A stretch of DNA of 40,879 nt from Bacillus multifaciens. Its GTDB lineage: Bacteria; Bacillota; Bacilli; Bacillales; Bacillaceae_G. Shown piece after piece: positions 1 through 7,475 of the stretch (its first letter is position 1; each line of letters starts with the position of its first letter). Location of the stretch: contig NZ_JAVBXD010000040.1 of the NCBI RefSeq assembly GCF_030756675.1, forward strand, positions 1 to 40,879. The letters run 5' to 3'. The notes beneath the pieces are model-generated. The model was not told the origin of the DNA, ran no database searches, and saw nothing but the letters and a program-made list of their open reading frames with translations. A program made the position numbers and the translations under genes.

Positions 1-19
1 TGTATTTCTTAATTATACA

Positions 20-137
20 AAAATGTACCATACAGAGAGAGACTTTTTTAGTGTCTACTCTATAGGGTACATTTTACTTCTATGCATGGACAGATGCTCT
101 CGCCCACCTAAAAAAAGATGGTTTTATGTCGGTTTTT
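20..137 (-). repeat. bcr1-like intergenic repeat, copy A (variant 3' half)
   Basis: Read on the minus strand, positions 137 to 76 give the module that also opens three other copies in this window (6931, 27158, 39416): a GACATAAAACC arm, a T-rich loop, a GGTGGG arm, then GCGAGAGCATCTG. After this module the copy leaves the others. Positions 75 to 20 form a separate long stem-loop whose outer arms are AAAATGTACC (20-29) and GGTACATTTT (66-75). The family resembles bcr1, the dispersed repeat reported for the B. cereus group, but the match to that named family is from memory. No protein is encoded here. Confidence 0.65.
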
Positions 138-267
138 TATTTGTATTTATATAGTTTAAAAACAAAATGAGTGTATAATAGATTGAAATTCTCGCCAGTG
201 AGAAGTTTACTACCTAGTGAGTGTAGGACGAATAGTTGGAAAAATGTATGAAAGAGGTTTTCATAAT

Positions 268-519
268 ATGGTGAAATGGAGTTATTTTGTTTTCATTAAT
301 ATTTTTGCTTTTATAATGATGGGGCTAGATAAAAGGAAAGCAAAGAAGAAGCAGTGGCGTACACCAGAGAGTACGTTATTTTTAGTTGCGGCAGCAGGGG
401 GAGGAATTGGAGCTTGGATTGGCATGTATATGTTTCATCATAAAACACACAAAAATAAGTTTGTGTTTGGTATTCCATCTCTTGCCGCTGCAGGTGTATA
501 TGTCTTTTGGATATTGTAA
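268..519 (+). CDS. DUF1294 family small membrane protein
   Basis: This 83-residue protein has two hydrophobic segments, at residues 5-19 and about 35-50, and a hydrophobic C-terminus. They are separated by a basic linker containing DKRKAKKKQWR and a GxGGGIGAWIGM glycine-rich stretch. That layout matches DUF1294, a family of unknown function in bacterial membranes. The open frame extends upstream to a GTG at 217. I prefer the ATG at 268 because AAAGAGG lies 10 bases before it and the extra N-terminal residues do not fit the family. It stands alone between two repeats. A TATAAT at 174-179 could be its -10 element, though the -35 is weak. Confidence 0.8.
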   Translation: MVKWSYFVFINIFAFIMMGLDKRKAKKKQWRTPESTLFLVAAAGGGIGAWIGMYMFHHKTHKNKFVFGIPSLAAAGVYVFWIL

Positions 520-524
520 AGAGT

Positions 525-680
525 TTATCCCGCATTAACGCGCAGTAAGACCCCCACCTCAAGATTGAGAGAGAAGCGAAGAAGATAGGTGGGGGATAAC
601 TGCCCGTAAAAGCCCGATTGGTTCAACTAACCATCAGTGGTGAGGGAAAAAACCCCCGCTGATAGAAGTTTCACTTTATA
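525..680. repeat. B. cereus-group intergenic repeat with three hairpins
   Basis: The stretch holds three consecutive inverted repeats: CCCCCACCT (551-559) with AGGTGGGGG (587-595), GGTT/AACC (620-632), and ATCAGTGG (633-640) with CCCCCGCTGAT (653-663). I recognise its wording, including CCCGATTGGTTCAACTAACC, as a dispersed element common between genes in B. cereus-group genomes; this recognition is from memory. It lies just downstream of the DUF1294 stop and just upstream of the rarD promoter. The first hairpin could terminate upstream transcription, but no T-run follows it. Confidence 0.6.
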
Positions 681-703
681 TGAAAAGGTTATGTAGCGGA
701 AAA

Positions 704-733
704 TTGTAAAGTAATAAAAGGACATTTTATAAT
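704..733 (+). promoter_or_regulatory. Predicted sigma-A promoter of rarD
   Basis: A TTGTAA hexamer (704-709) and a perfect TATAAT (728-733) are separated by 18 bases and lie about 30 bases upstream of the rarD start. Confidence 0.55.
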
Positions 734-760
734 GAAGAAAAAAGAAAAGAGGAGAGTTAA

Positions 761-1690
761 ATGGAAGCGCAAAAAAAAGGGATGATATATGCGACAAGTG
801 CATATATGATGTGGGGGATCCTGCCGCTTTATTGGAAATTGGTAGACAAAGTTCCGGCAGAAGAAATTTTAGCGCATCGCATCGTCTGGGCATTCGTTTT
901 TATGTTATTCGTTTTATTCATTTCTAAACGTTTTGGACAGTTTACGAATGAGTTTGTTCAACTGTTTAAACGCCCTAAATTATTCATGTCATTAACTATC
1001 GCTTCTATATTAATTAGCGGGAACTGGTTTGTGTACATATGGGCTGTTAATCATAACCATGTCATCGAAGCAAGTCTAGGTTATTATATTAATCCGCTTG
1101 TTAGTATTTTACTTGGCACGCTTGTGTTAAAAGAAAAACTTAATTTTTGGCAATACATTGCTGTGGGCTTAGCTGCATTTGGAGTTGCAATTTTAACACT
1201 ACGCTATGGATCGATTCCGTGGATTGCAATTTCGTTAGCATGTACGTTTGGGTTATATGGTTTATCAAAGAAATTATTAGATTATGATTCAATGATTGGG
1301 CTGACGATGGAAACGATGCTTGTAACACCGTTTGCTCTCGTATATTTAGGGATGCTTGGTGCCGAAGGGATTAGTTCATTTGGGACAGTGTCGATTACAT
1401 CGACATTACTTCTAGCGGGAGCGGGTATTGTTACTGCACTGCCGCTTTTATATTTTGCAAAAGGTACAAAGCTTATTCCGTTATCAATGATCGGTTTTTT
1501 GCAATATATCGCACCGACAATTAGTCTTGTATTAGGAATCTTTGTTTTTCATGAACGTTTTACTACTGCACACATGACGGCATTTTTCTTTATTTGGATT
1601 GCGTTATTTATCTTTTCGATAGCAAAAACGAAATTTATGTTAAATAAGCAGCCGAAATTTATAAAAAATAAATCTGCAAAAGTTTCGTAA
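761..1690 (+). CDS. rarD: RarD-type EamA-family permease
   Basis: This 309-residue integral membrane protein has about ten hydrophobic segments and two EamA repeats. The N-terminus (GMIYATSAYMMWGILPLYWK) and the stretch around HRIVWAF match RarD, the chloramphenicol-sensitive protein family in the drug/metabolite transporter superfamily. The substrate is not established for the family. AGGAGAG precedes the ATG, so the start is well placed. The C-terminus ends in a short basic tail (residues about 290-309) as usual for cytoplasmic ends. It is monocistronic, with its own promoter at 704-733 and a terminator at 1690-1722. Confidence 0.9.
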   Translation: MEAQKKGMIYATSAYMMWGILPLYWKLVDKVPAEEILAHRIVWAFVFMLFVLFISKRFGQFTNEFVQLFKRPKLFMSLTIASILISGNWFVYIWAVNHNHVIEASLGYYINPLVSILLGTLVLKEKLNFWQYIAVGLAAFGVAILTLRYGSIPWIAISLACTFGLYGLSKKLLDYDSMIGLTMETMLVTPFALVYLGMLGAEGISSFGTVSITSTLLLAGAGIVTALPLLYFAKGTKLIPLSMIGFLQYIAPTISLVLGIFVFHERFTTAHMTAFFFIWIALFIFSIAKTKFMLNKQPKFIKNKSAKVS

Positions 1691-1722
1691 AACGGCATAG
1701 TATTATGTATGCCGTTTTCTTT
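1690..1722 (+). terminator. Intrinsic terminator of rarD
   Basis: AACGGCATA (1691-1699) pairs with TATGCCGTT (1708-1716), followed by a short T-rich tail. Confidence 0.8.
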
Positions 1723-1768
1723 ATAATGAAAATAAGGATATTCCATTATAAGCGGTGAGGTGCGAATT

Positions 1769-2194
1769 ATGGAAACAATTTTACATAACAACCCATTAAT
1801 GTCTGCAGTGATTGCCTGGTTTTTAGCACAACTTGCAAAAGTGATCATCACCTTAGTAAAAAAAAGAGAGTTTGATTTTGCACAATTTTTTGCTTCGGGC
1901 GGAATGCCGAGTTCTCATTCTTCCACCGTGACAGCATTAGCAATCGCAATTGGAATTGAAGAAGGATTTTCAAGTTCTCTATTTGCGATTGTGGCAATTT
2001 TTGCGATTATTGTCATGTATGATGCATCTGGAGTGAGGCTTGCTGTCAGTAAACAAGCGAAAATTTTAAATGATTTTTTTCATGGAAGACAAACGGATTA
2101 TAAAAAATTGAATGAACTTGTCGGACATACGCCATACCAAGTCATTATTGGGGCGCTTTTAGGAATTGTTGTTGCGATTTGTTATTGTTCGTAA
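1769..2194 (+). CDS. yuiD: Divergent PAP2 family membrane protein (DUF212, YuiD-like)
   Basis: The 141-residue protein has four hydrophobic segments and the sequence GGMPSSHSSTV near residue 45. MPSSHS resembles the acid-phosphatase/vanadium haloperoxidase signature and defines the divergent PAP2 (DUF212) family, to which B. subtilis YuiD belongs. The length matches. Lipid phosphatase activity is only inferred from the fold. I chose the ATG at 1769 rather than the in-frame GTG at 1760 because GGTGAGG (1754-1760) sits 8 bases before the ATG. It follows the rarD terminator and so should have its own promoter, which I cannot place with confidence. Confidence 0.88.
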   Translation: METILHNNPLMSAVIAWFLAQLAKVIITLVKKREFDFAQFFASGGMPSSHSSTVTALAIAIGIEEGFSSSLFAIVAIFAIIVMYDASGVRLAVSKQAKILNDFFHGRQTDYKKLNELVGHTPYQVIIGALLGIVVAICYCS

Positions 2195-2294
2195 GCAAAG
2201 TGAGGAATGAATCTTGCTTTGCTTTTTCTTTTGCGCATATTTACGTATTTGTTTGAATATCGTATATGGATTCAGTACAGAAGGGGGGATATCT

Positions 2295-4154
2295 ATGCTA
2301 TTGTATGACAAAGTAAAATACGAAATGGAGCGCCAGATTACAGCGTTACGTACGATGCAGCAAAGGGATGGAACATGGCGCTTTTGTTTTGAAGGATCCC
2401 CGCTTACAGATTGCACGATGATTTTCTTGTTGCGTATGTTAAGAAAAGAAAAAGAAATAGAGCCATTTGTAGCAAGGCTTACTTCTTTGCAAGCAAATGA
2501 AGGAACGTGGAAGTTGTATGAAGATGAGCCAAATGGGAATCTTTCAGCTACCATTCAAGTTTATGCGGCATTGTTAGCTTCTTTGCAATATAAGAAAGAA
2601 GACCGAATTATGCGCCGCGCAGAACAATTTATTCGTGAACAAGGTGGAATTACAAATGCTCATTTTATGACAAAATTTTTGTTAGCGCTGCATGGACAAT
2701 ACAATTATCCTCCATTGTTTCATTTCCCTATGCCTTTTTTCTTTCTACCCGATCATTCCCCGTTCAGTATGTATGAGGTGAGTAATACTGCTCGAATTCA
2801 TTTCGTGCCTACGATTCTTTGTATGAATAAGAAATTTGTAGTAGAAGAAATTGACGTTCCTGATTTGAATCATATAGTGGGTGCAAATAAATCAAATTGG
2901 TTTCATTCTCAGCGCTCTTCAGTTTGGCAAACAATTATATCTGAAGGGGAAAAGTTAATTTCGTATCCGCATACACTTCATCAAAAAGGGTATAAAGCAG
3001 CGGAACGATTTATGTTAGAACGTATAGAAGGAAATGGAACACTTTACACTTATGCAAGCGCTACTTTTTATATGATTTATGCCCTCCTTGCCCGCGGTCA
3101 TTCTATACATTCTCCTATTATTGAGAAAGCTGTATTAGGGTTACAGTCGTACATATGGAACACAAAGAATGGTGCTCATTTACAAAACTCACCTTCAACA
3201 GTGTGGGATACTGCTCTTTTAAGTTACGCTTTGCAAGAAGCAAATGTGTCAGAAGATGATGCGATGATTGAACGAGCAAATCGCTTTTTATTAAAGAAGC
3301 AGCATACTTCTTATGGCGATTGGCATGTGCATGCCCCTTCTTTATCTCCTGGTGGCTGGGGATTTACTGATATGAATACCATTGTGCCAGATTGTGATGA
3401 TACAACAGCAGCACTGCGCTCACTTACTTCTATCGCGAAGAAAGATAAGAAAGTGAAACGAGCTTGGGATAAAGGGATACATTGGATTCTTGGAATGCAA
3501 AATACAGATGGAGGCTGGGGAGCATTTGAGAAGAATGTTGATAAACATATGTTTCTGCATCTTCCGCTTGATAATACAGAAGATATGATTCTTGATCCGT
3601 CTACAGCAGATATAACAGGAAGGGTACTTGAGTTTTTTGGAACGCATGCACTGAATGAAATAAACAGGTATGATTTACAACGCGGGATGCACTGGCTTCT
3701 ACGCAATCAAGAACAAAATGGTTCATGGTATGGAAAGTGGGGAGTTTGTTACATATATGGTACATGGGCTGCTGTAACAGGCCTGCGGGCAAATGGTTTG
3801 CCAAAGAAACATCCAGCAATAGACAAAGCAGTACGGTGGTTAGAAATGATTCAACATCGAGATGGAGGCTGGGGAGAATCGTGCAGAAGCAGCAAGGAGA
3901 AACGATTTATTTCCACGTCTTTTAGTACACCTTCTCAAACTGCGTGGGCTTTAGATGCGCTCATTGCTGTGCATGATAGGGAGACACCATGCATTCAAAA
4001 CGGAATCAATTATTTGTTAGAGCATTCATTTCACAATACTGAATATCCAACTGGAACAGGACTTCCAGGAGAGTTTTATATTCGCTATCATAGTTATCAT
4101 CATTTATTTCCTTTATTAACATTCGCGCATTATGTGAAAAAATACAAAAAATAA
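2295..4154 (+). CDS. shc: Squalene-hopene cyclase family terpene cyclase
   Basis: This 619-residue protein is a class II triterpene cyclase that protonates and folds a linear isoprenoid into a polycyclic product. The catalytic DxDD motif is visible as DCDDTTA at residues 366-372. Several QW repeats are present, including QNTDGGWGAFE, QEQNGSWYGKWG and QHRDGGWGES. In Bacillus the homologue makes hopanoid-like or sporulenol-type products in the membrane. The open frame extends to 2214, but the ATG at 2295 has AAGGGGGG just before it and starts like known Bacillus enzymes. It is monocistronic and ends in a terminator shared with yfhD. No other isoprenoid gene is nearby. It seems clearly diverged from the B. 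cereus enzyme I recall. Confidence 0.92.
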   Translation: MLLYDKVKYEMERQITALRTMQQRDGTWRFCFEGSPLTDCTMIFLLRMLRKEKEIEPFVARLTSLQANEGTWKLYEDEPNGNLSATIQVYAALLASLQYKKEDRIMRRAEQFIREQGGITNAHFMTKFLLALHGQYNYPPLFHFPMPFFFLPDHSPFSMYEVSNTARIHFVPTILCMNKKFVVEEIDVPDLNHIVGANKSNWFHSQRSSVWQTIISEGEKLISYPHTLHQKGYKAAERFMLERIEGNGTLYTYASATFYMIYALLARGHSIHSPIIEKAVLGLQSYIWNTKNGAHLQNSPSTVWDTALLSYALQEANVSEDDAMIERANRFLLKKQHTSYGDWHVHAPSLSPGGWGFTDMNTIVPDCDDTTAALRSLTSIAKKDKKVKRAWDKGIHWILGMQNTDGGWGAFEKNVDKHMFLHLPLDNTEDMILDPSTADITGRVLEFFGTHALNEINRYDLQRGMHWLLRNQEQNGSWYGKWGVCYIYGTWAAVTGLRANGLPKKHPAIDKAVRWLEMIQHRDGGWGESCRSSKEKRFISTSFSTPSQTAWALDALIAVHDRETPCIQNGINYLLEHSFHNTEYPTGTGLPGEFYIRYHSYHHLFPLLTFAHYVKKYKK

Positions 4155-4183
4155 ACCGAGAACATATCCTCGGTTTATTTTTT
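4143..4183. terminator. Bidirectional terminator between shc and yfhD
   Basis: AAACCGAG (4153-4160) pairs with CTCGGTTT (4169-4176). A T-run follows on the plus strand and an A-run precedes it, so it can serve both convergent genes. It overlaps the yfhD stop codon. Confidence 0.8.
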
Positions 4184-4327
4184 GTTGCTTTGTTGTTGTT
4201 TTTGACGTGCATCTGCAGCATCTGCACGCGCTTGCGCCTCTAAGTCGTCTTGATCAGCAAGCTCCCTAGAAAATTCAACATCAATACCGTCAGAAACTTT
4301 GTTTTGCTGTACATTCTTTTTCTTCAT
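4175..4327 (-). CDS. yfhD: YfhD family small protein
   Basis: A 50-residue frame on the minus strand begins with ATG at 4327 and ends with TAA at 4175. AAGGAGA lies 8 bases upstream of the start. The product is highly charged and hydrophilic: a basic start (MKKKNVQQNK), then GIDVEFSRELADQDDLEAQA, then an alanine/glutamine-rich tail ending in lysines. The EFSxELADxDDLEAQARA block is typical of the YfhD family of short Bacillus proteins. I know of no defined function for them. The gene is convergent with shc and shares its terminator. Confidence 0.85.
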   Translation of the reverse strand: MKKKNVQQNKVSDGIDVEFSRELADQDDLEAQARADAADARQKQQQSNKK

Positions 4328-4459
4328 CTTACACAATCTCCTTGTGTTATGCTAAGTTGCAATTATAGTGTGACACAAATTGACTTTTTTATACAAAAAG
4401 GAAAATGACATATGTAAGACGAAATATATAGAAAATATATTGAAAAGTGGGGGAGAAGA

Positions 4460-5194
4460 ATGAACTTTTTAGAGGGAAAAACAGCTGTTGTCACTGGTGC
4501 CGCGCAAGGAATTGGAAAAGAAATTGCCCGTGTATTTTGCTCTTTAGGAGCGAAAGTATTGCTAAGTGATATGAATCAAGAAATTTTAAATAGTACGACA
4601 ACCCAATTGTTACAGGAAGGATATGATGTTAGGGCTTATGTTTGTGATGTAAGCAGTCATACAGATGCAAAATCGCTAATTGAGTATGCGATTCAAACAT
4701 ACGGTGCATTGCATATTTTAGTAAATAATGCAGGTATTACACGAGATGCAATGCTGCATAAAATGGAAAAAACAGCGTGGGAACAAGTGCTGCAAGTAAA
4801 TATAACAGGAGTATTTAATTGCATGCAACCAGCACTTTTACATATGCGCGAGCAACAATATGGACGCATTATTAATATTTCCTCGATTAGCTGGCAGGGA
4901 AATATCGGCCAAGCAAACTACGCTGCTGCGAAAGCAGGTGTAATTGGACTGACGAAAACAGCATCAAAAGAAGCAGCCGGATTTGGTATTACATGTAATG
5001 CAATTTGTCCGGGATTTATGGATACCGATATGACGAAAGCTATACCAGACAAAGTAAAGGACAAAATGATTACGGCAATTCCAGCAGGACGAATCGGATC
5101 ACCGCAAGATATTGCACATGCAGTTGCCTTTCTAGCATCAGACTTTGCTTCATATATTACTGGAGAAGTGTTGAATGTAAGTGGGGGATTATAA
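4460..5194 (+). CDS. fabG: FabG-like short-chain dehydrogenase/reductase
   Basis: The 244-residue protein is a classical SDR oxidoreductase. The cofactor motif TGAAQGIG is at residues 12-19, NNAG follows at 89-92, and the catalytic triad is S141, Y154 and K158 (NYAAAKAG). The GFMDTDMT stretch and the C-terminal GEVLNVSGGL are typical of 3-oxoacyl-ACP reductase (FabG), which uses NADPH to reduce 3-oxoacyl thioesters. It is not next to the core fab genes, so it is probably an accessory paralogue, and other keto substrates such as acetoacetyl-CoA are possible. GGGGGAG precedes the ATG. It converges on the aldehyde dehydrogenase and shares a terminator with it. Confidence 0.85.
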   Translation: MNFLEGKTAVVTGAAQGIGKEIARVFCSLGAKVLLSDMNQEILNSTTTQLLQEGYDVRAYVCDVSSHTDAKSLIEYAIQTYGALHILVNNAGITRDAMLHKMEKTAWEQVLQVNITGVFNCMQPALLHMREQQYGRIINISSISWQGNIGQANYAAAKAGVIGLTKTASKEAAGFGITCNAICPGFMDTDMTKAIPDKVKDKMITAIPAGRIGSPQDIAHAVAFLASDFASYITGEVLNVSGGL

Positions 5195-5230
5195 GTATTA
5201 AGAAAAACGCTCACTGTTCTTACTAATACA

Positions 5231-5264
5231 GAGAAGGTCTTGCCAATTGGCAAGACCTTTCTTC
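5231..5264. terminator. Bidirectional terminator between fabG-like gene and aldehyde dehydrogenase
   Basis: AAGGTCTTGCC and GGCAAGACCTT form an 11-bp stem with an AATT loop (5234-5259), followed by a T-rich tail on the plus strand. Confidence 0.85.
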
Positions 5265-6748
5265 TAGTTTAAGTTGATCCAAACGCTCTTTACTTCTGTA
5301 TAGTTATTTAACGCATAAGAACCCATTTCTCGTCCAAGACCTGATTGTTTATATCCTCCAAACGGAGACGCTGCATCAAAGACGTTATAACAGTTTACCC
5401 ATACCGTTCCAGCTCTTAATTTATTTGCAACATAATGTGCATTTTTCATGTTTTCCGTCCACAAACCAGCTGCTAATCCATATGCTGATTTATTAGCACG
5501 TTCAATCACTTCATCAATGTCATCGAATGGCATTGCAGCAACGACAGGACCGAAAATTTCTTCTTTTGCAATCGTCATTTCATCTTGTACAGCTGCGAAG
5601 ATTGTTGGGGAAACGTAATAACCATTTTCAAAAGGCTTCGTTCCGCCAACTAATATTTCTGCACCTTCATTTTTTCCTTTTTCAATATAGCCCATCACTC
5701 GATTTTGTTGTTCTTCTGATACAAGGGGACCAATAGTAGTTTGTGGATCTAATCCAGCACCTTGCGTTAAGCTTTTTGAATATAAGGCAAGATCTGCTAC
5801 AACATTATCATACATTTTCTTTGGAATGAACAAGCGAGATCCAGCGCAGCATACTTGTCCTTGATTAAACATAACGCCCGAAAGTGCGGCTGGAATTGCA
5901 CGAGACAAATCAGCATCAGGTAAAATAATATTTGGCGATTTACCCCCAAGCTCTAATGTTACGCGTTTTAAAGATTGAGATGCTTCTTTCATAATGTGTT
6001 TTCCAACTTCAGTGGAGCCTGTGAAAGCAATTTTATCAACGAGAGGGTGACTGACAAGAGCTTGACCAGCTGTTTCGCCGTATCCAGGTACAATGTTAAT
6101 AACACCTTTTGGAAATCCAGCTTCTTCAATCAGTTCAGCTAAATATAGCGCGGAAAGAGGTGTTTGTTCTGCTGGTTTTAATACAACAGTACATCCGGTT
6201 GCTAGTGCTGCTCCTAGTTTCCACATCGCCATTAAAAGAGGGAAGTTCCAAGGGATAATTTGACCAACAACACCAACTGGTTCATGGCGTGTATAGTTAA
6301 AATAATCTCCTGAAACAGGGATTGTTTGACCAACTAATTTTGTTGCCCATCCAGCGTAATAACGCATATGTTCAATTGCAAGAGGAATATCTGCAGTTGT
6401 TGTTTCTTGAATTGGTTTTCCATTATCTAATGTTTCAAGTTGTGCAAGCTCGTCTTTATGTTTTTCCATTAAATCAGCAAGCTTGTACATGAGACGGCTG
6501 CGATCCGCGCCGCTCATACGTGACCATGGACCTTCATCAAATGCCACGCGTGCTGCCATGACAGCTTTATGAATATCTTCACGACTGCCTTCATATACAA
6601 CGGCTAATGTATCGCCAGTTGCTGGATTTGGTGTTTTAAATGTTTTGCCTGAAGCGCTTTCAATAAAGTCTCCGTTTACATATAACTTTTTAGTTCCTTG
6701 TAAAAATTTCTCTACTCTTTCATGAAGGTTCACAGCTAGTTGACTCAT
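5264..6748 (-). CDS. NAD(P)-dependent aldehyde dehydrogenase
   Basis: This 494-residue soluble enzyme oxidises aldehydes to carboxylic acids. Visible signatures are PWNFPLLMAMWK, the cofactor loop FTGSTEVGK, the general-base segment LELGGKSPN, and the catalytic thiol in FNQGQVCCAGSR, where the first cysteine is residue 300. The C-terminus has PFGGYKQSGLGRE. The pattern fits the DhaS/ALDH1-2 class with broad substrate range rather than betaine-aldehyde or semialdehyde enzymes, but substrate cannot be read from the sequence. AAGGGGG lies upstream of the ATG. It is a single-gene unit, with a repeat-containing intergenic region behind its start. Confidence 0.92.
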   Translation of the reverse strand: MSQLAVNLHERVEKFLQGTKKLYVNGDFIESASGKTFKTPNPATGDTLAVVYEGSREDIHKAVMAARVAFDEGPWSRMSGADRSRLMYKLADLMEKHKDELAQLETLDNGKPIQETTTADIPLAIEHMRYYAGWATKLVGQTIPVSGDYFNYTRHEPVGVVGQIIPWNFPLLMAMWKLGAALATGCTVVLKPAEQTPLSALYLAELIEEAGFPKGVINIVPGYGETAGQALVSHPLVDKIAFTGSTEVGKHIMKEASQSLKRVTLELGGKSPNIILPDADLSRAIPAALSGVMFNQGQVCCAGSRLFIPKKMYDNVVADLALYSKSLTQGAGLDPQTTIGPLVSEEQQNRVMGYIEKGKNEGAEILVGGTKPFENGYYVSPTIFAAVQDEMTIAKEEIFGPVVAAMPFDDIDEVIERANKSAYGLAAGLWTENMKNAHYVANKLRAGTVWVNCYNVFDAASPFGGYKQSGLGREMGSYALNNYTEVKSVWINLN

Positions 6749-6930
6749 TGTATAACCCCCTTAAAAATATATAATGTAAACGCAGCAAAATGCTCCGTTT
6801 ATTCCAAATAAAGGCGGAGGTGTAAAATAAACTAGGTGAATGACATCTAATTTCAATCGTAACTTAAAGAATCAGAAATTTCAATCTTTAATTCTGTTAT
6901 AATTGTTAAAAATATGTAAATGCAAATTGA

Positions 6931-7080
6931 AAAACTGACATAAAACCTCTTTTTTTAGGGAGGACAAGAATGTCTGGCCGCGCATAGGAGCGGTCAGGTT
7001 CTATTCAGGCTAGTAGCTAGCATCTTGTATTCTGCATAGCTGCAATCTATGTGTTAAAAAAATCAAAGTAGATTTATATA
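6931..7080 (+). repeat. bcr1-like intergenic repeat, copy B
   Basis: The element starts with CTGACATAAAACCTC, followed by a T-rich loop and GGGAGG, so the first stem is CCTC with GAGG. A second stem is formed by CTGGCC and GGTCAG. It closes with CTGCATAGC and an AATCTA/TAGATT stem ending in TTTATATA. The same framework with different paired bases occurs at 27158 and 39416. This copy lacks the ATGCGAAGTTTAAAC segment that those two share. It occupies most of the 448-base gap between the aldehyde dehydrogenase and yhdT; apart from promoter sequence I see nothing else there. Confidence 0.7.
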
Positions 7081-7196
7081 TGTAATTTTTTATGGAAGTC
7101 CAATCTTTTTTCGTGAAAGATGTTCATTTTGCTTTTTTGTAGGAAAAACTATACAAAGAATGTTACAATAATACATCGTGGAAGGAGGGGATAGAA

Positions 7197-7475
7197 ATGA
7201 ATCGACATCATGAAGATCCGCGTTTTCGCATTGCACATCGTGAAGCCTGGATTGGAATTGGACTTGCTGTTATCAACTTTCTGATATGGTACGGTTTTGC
7301 ATACGGATTAGGTAGTGGTAACCCAAAAGATTATGCATACATATTAGGATTCCCAGCTTGGTTCTTTTATAGTTGTATAGTTGGATTTATTGTAATGGTT
7401 TTACTTATTGTCTTTGTTGTTCGTTTCGTCTTTCAAGATGTTTCGTTTGATGAGGAAGAAAAGAGTGAGGAATGA
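7197..7475 (+). CDS. yhdT: YhdT family membrane protein (DUF997)
   Basis: The 92-residue protein has a charged N-terminus (about residues 1-15), two transmembrane segments (about 20-40 and 58-80) and an acidic tail ending in EEEKSEE. The WIGIGLAVINFLIWYGFAYG and GFPAWFFYSC stretches match the YhdT family. These small proteins are almost always encoded immediately before panF and are presumed accessory to the symporter. GGAGGGGA precedes the ATG. Its TGA overlaps the panF ATG (ATGA), so the two are translationally coupled. Confidence 0.88.
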   Translation: MNRHHEDPRFRIAHREAWIGIGLAVINFLIWYGFAYGLGSGNPKDYAYILGFPAWFFYSCIVGFIVMVLLIVFVVRFVFQDVSFDEEEKSEE

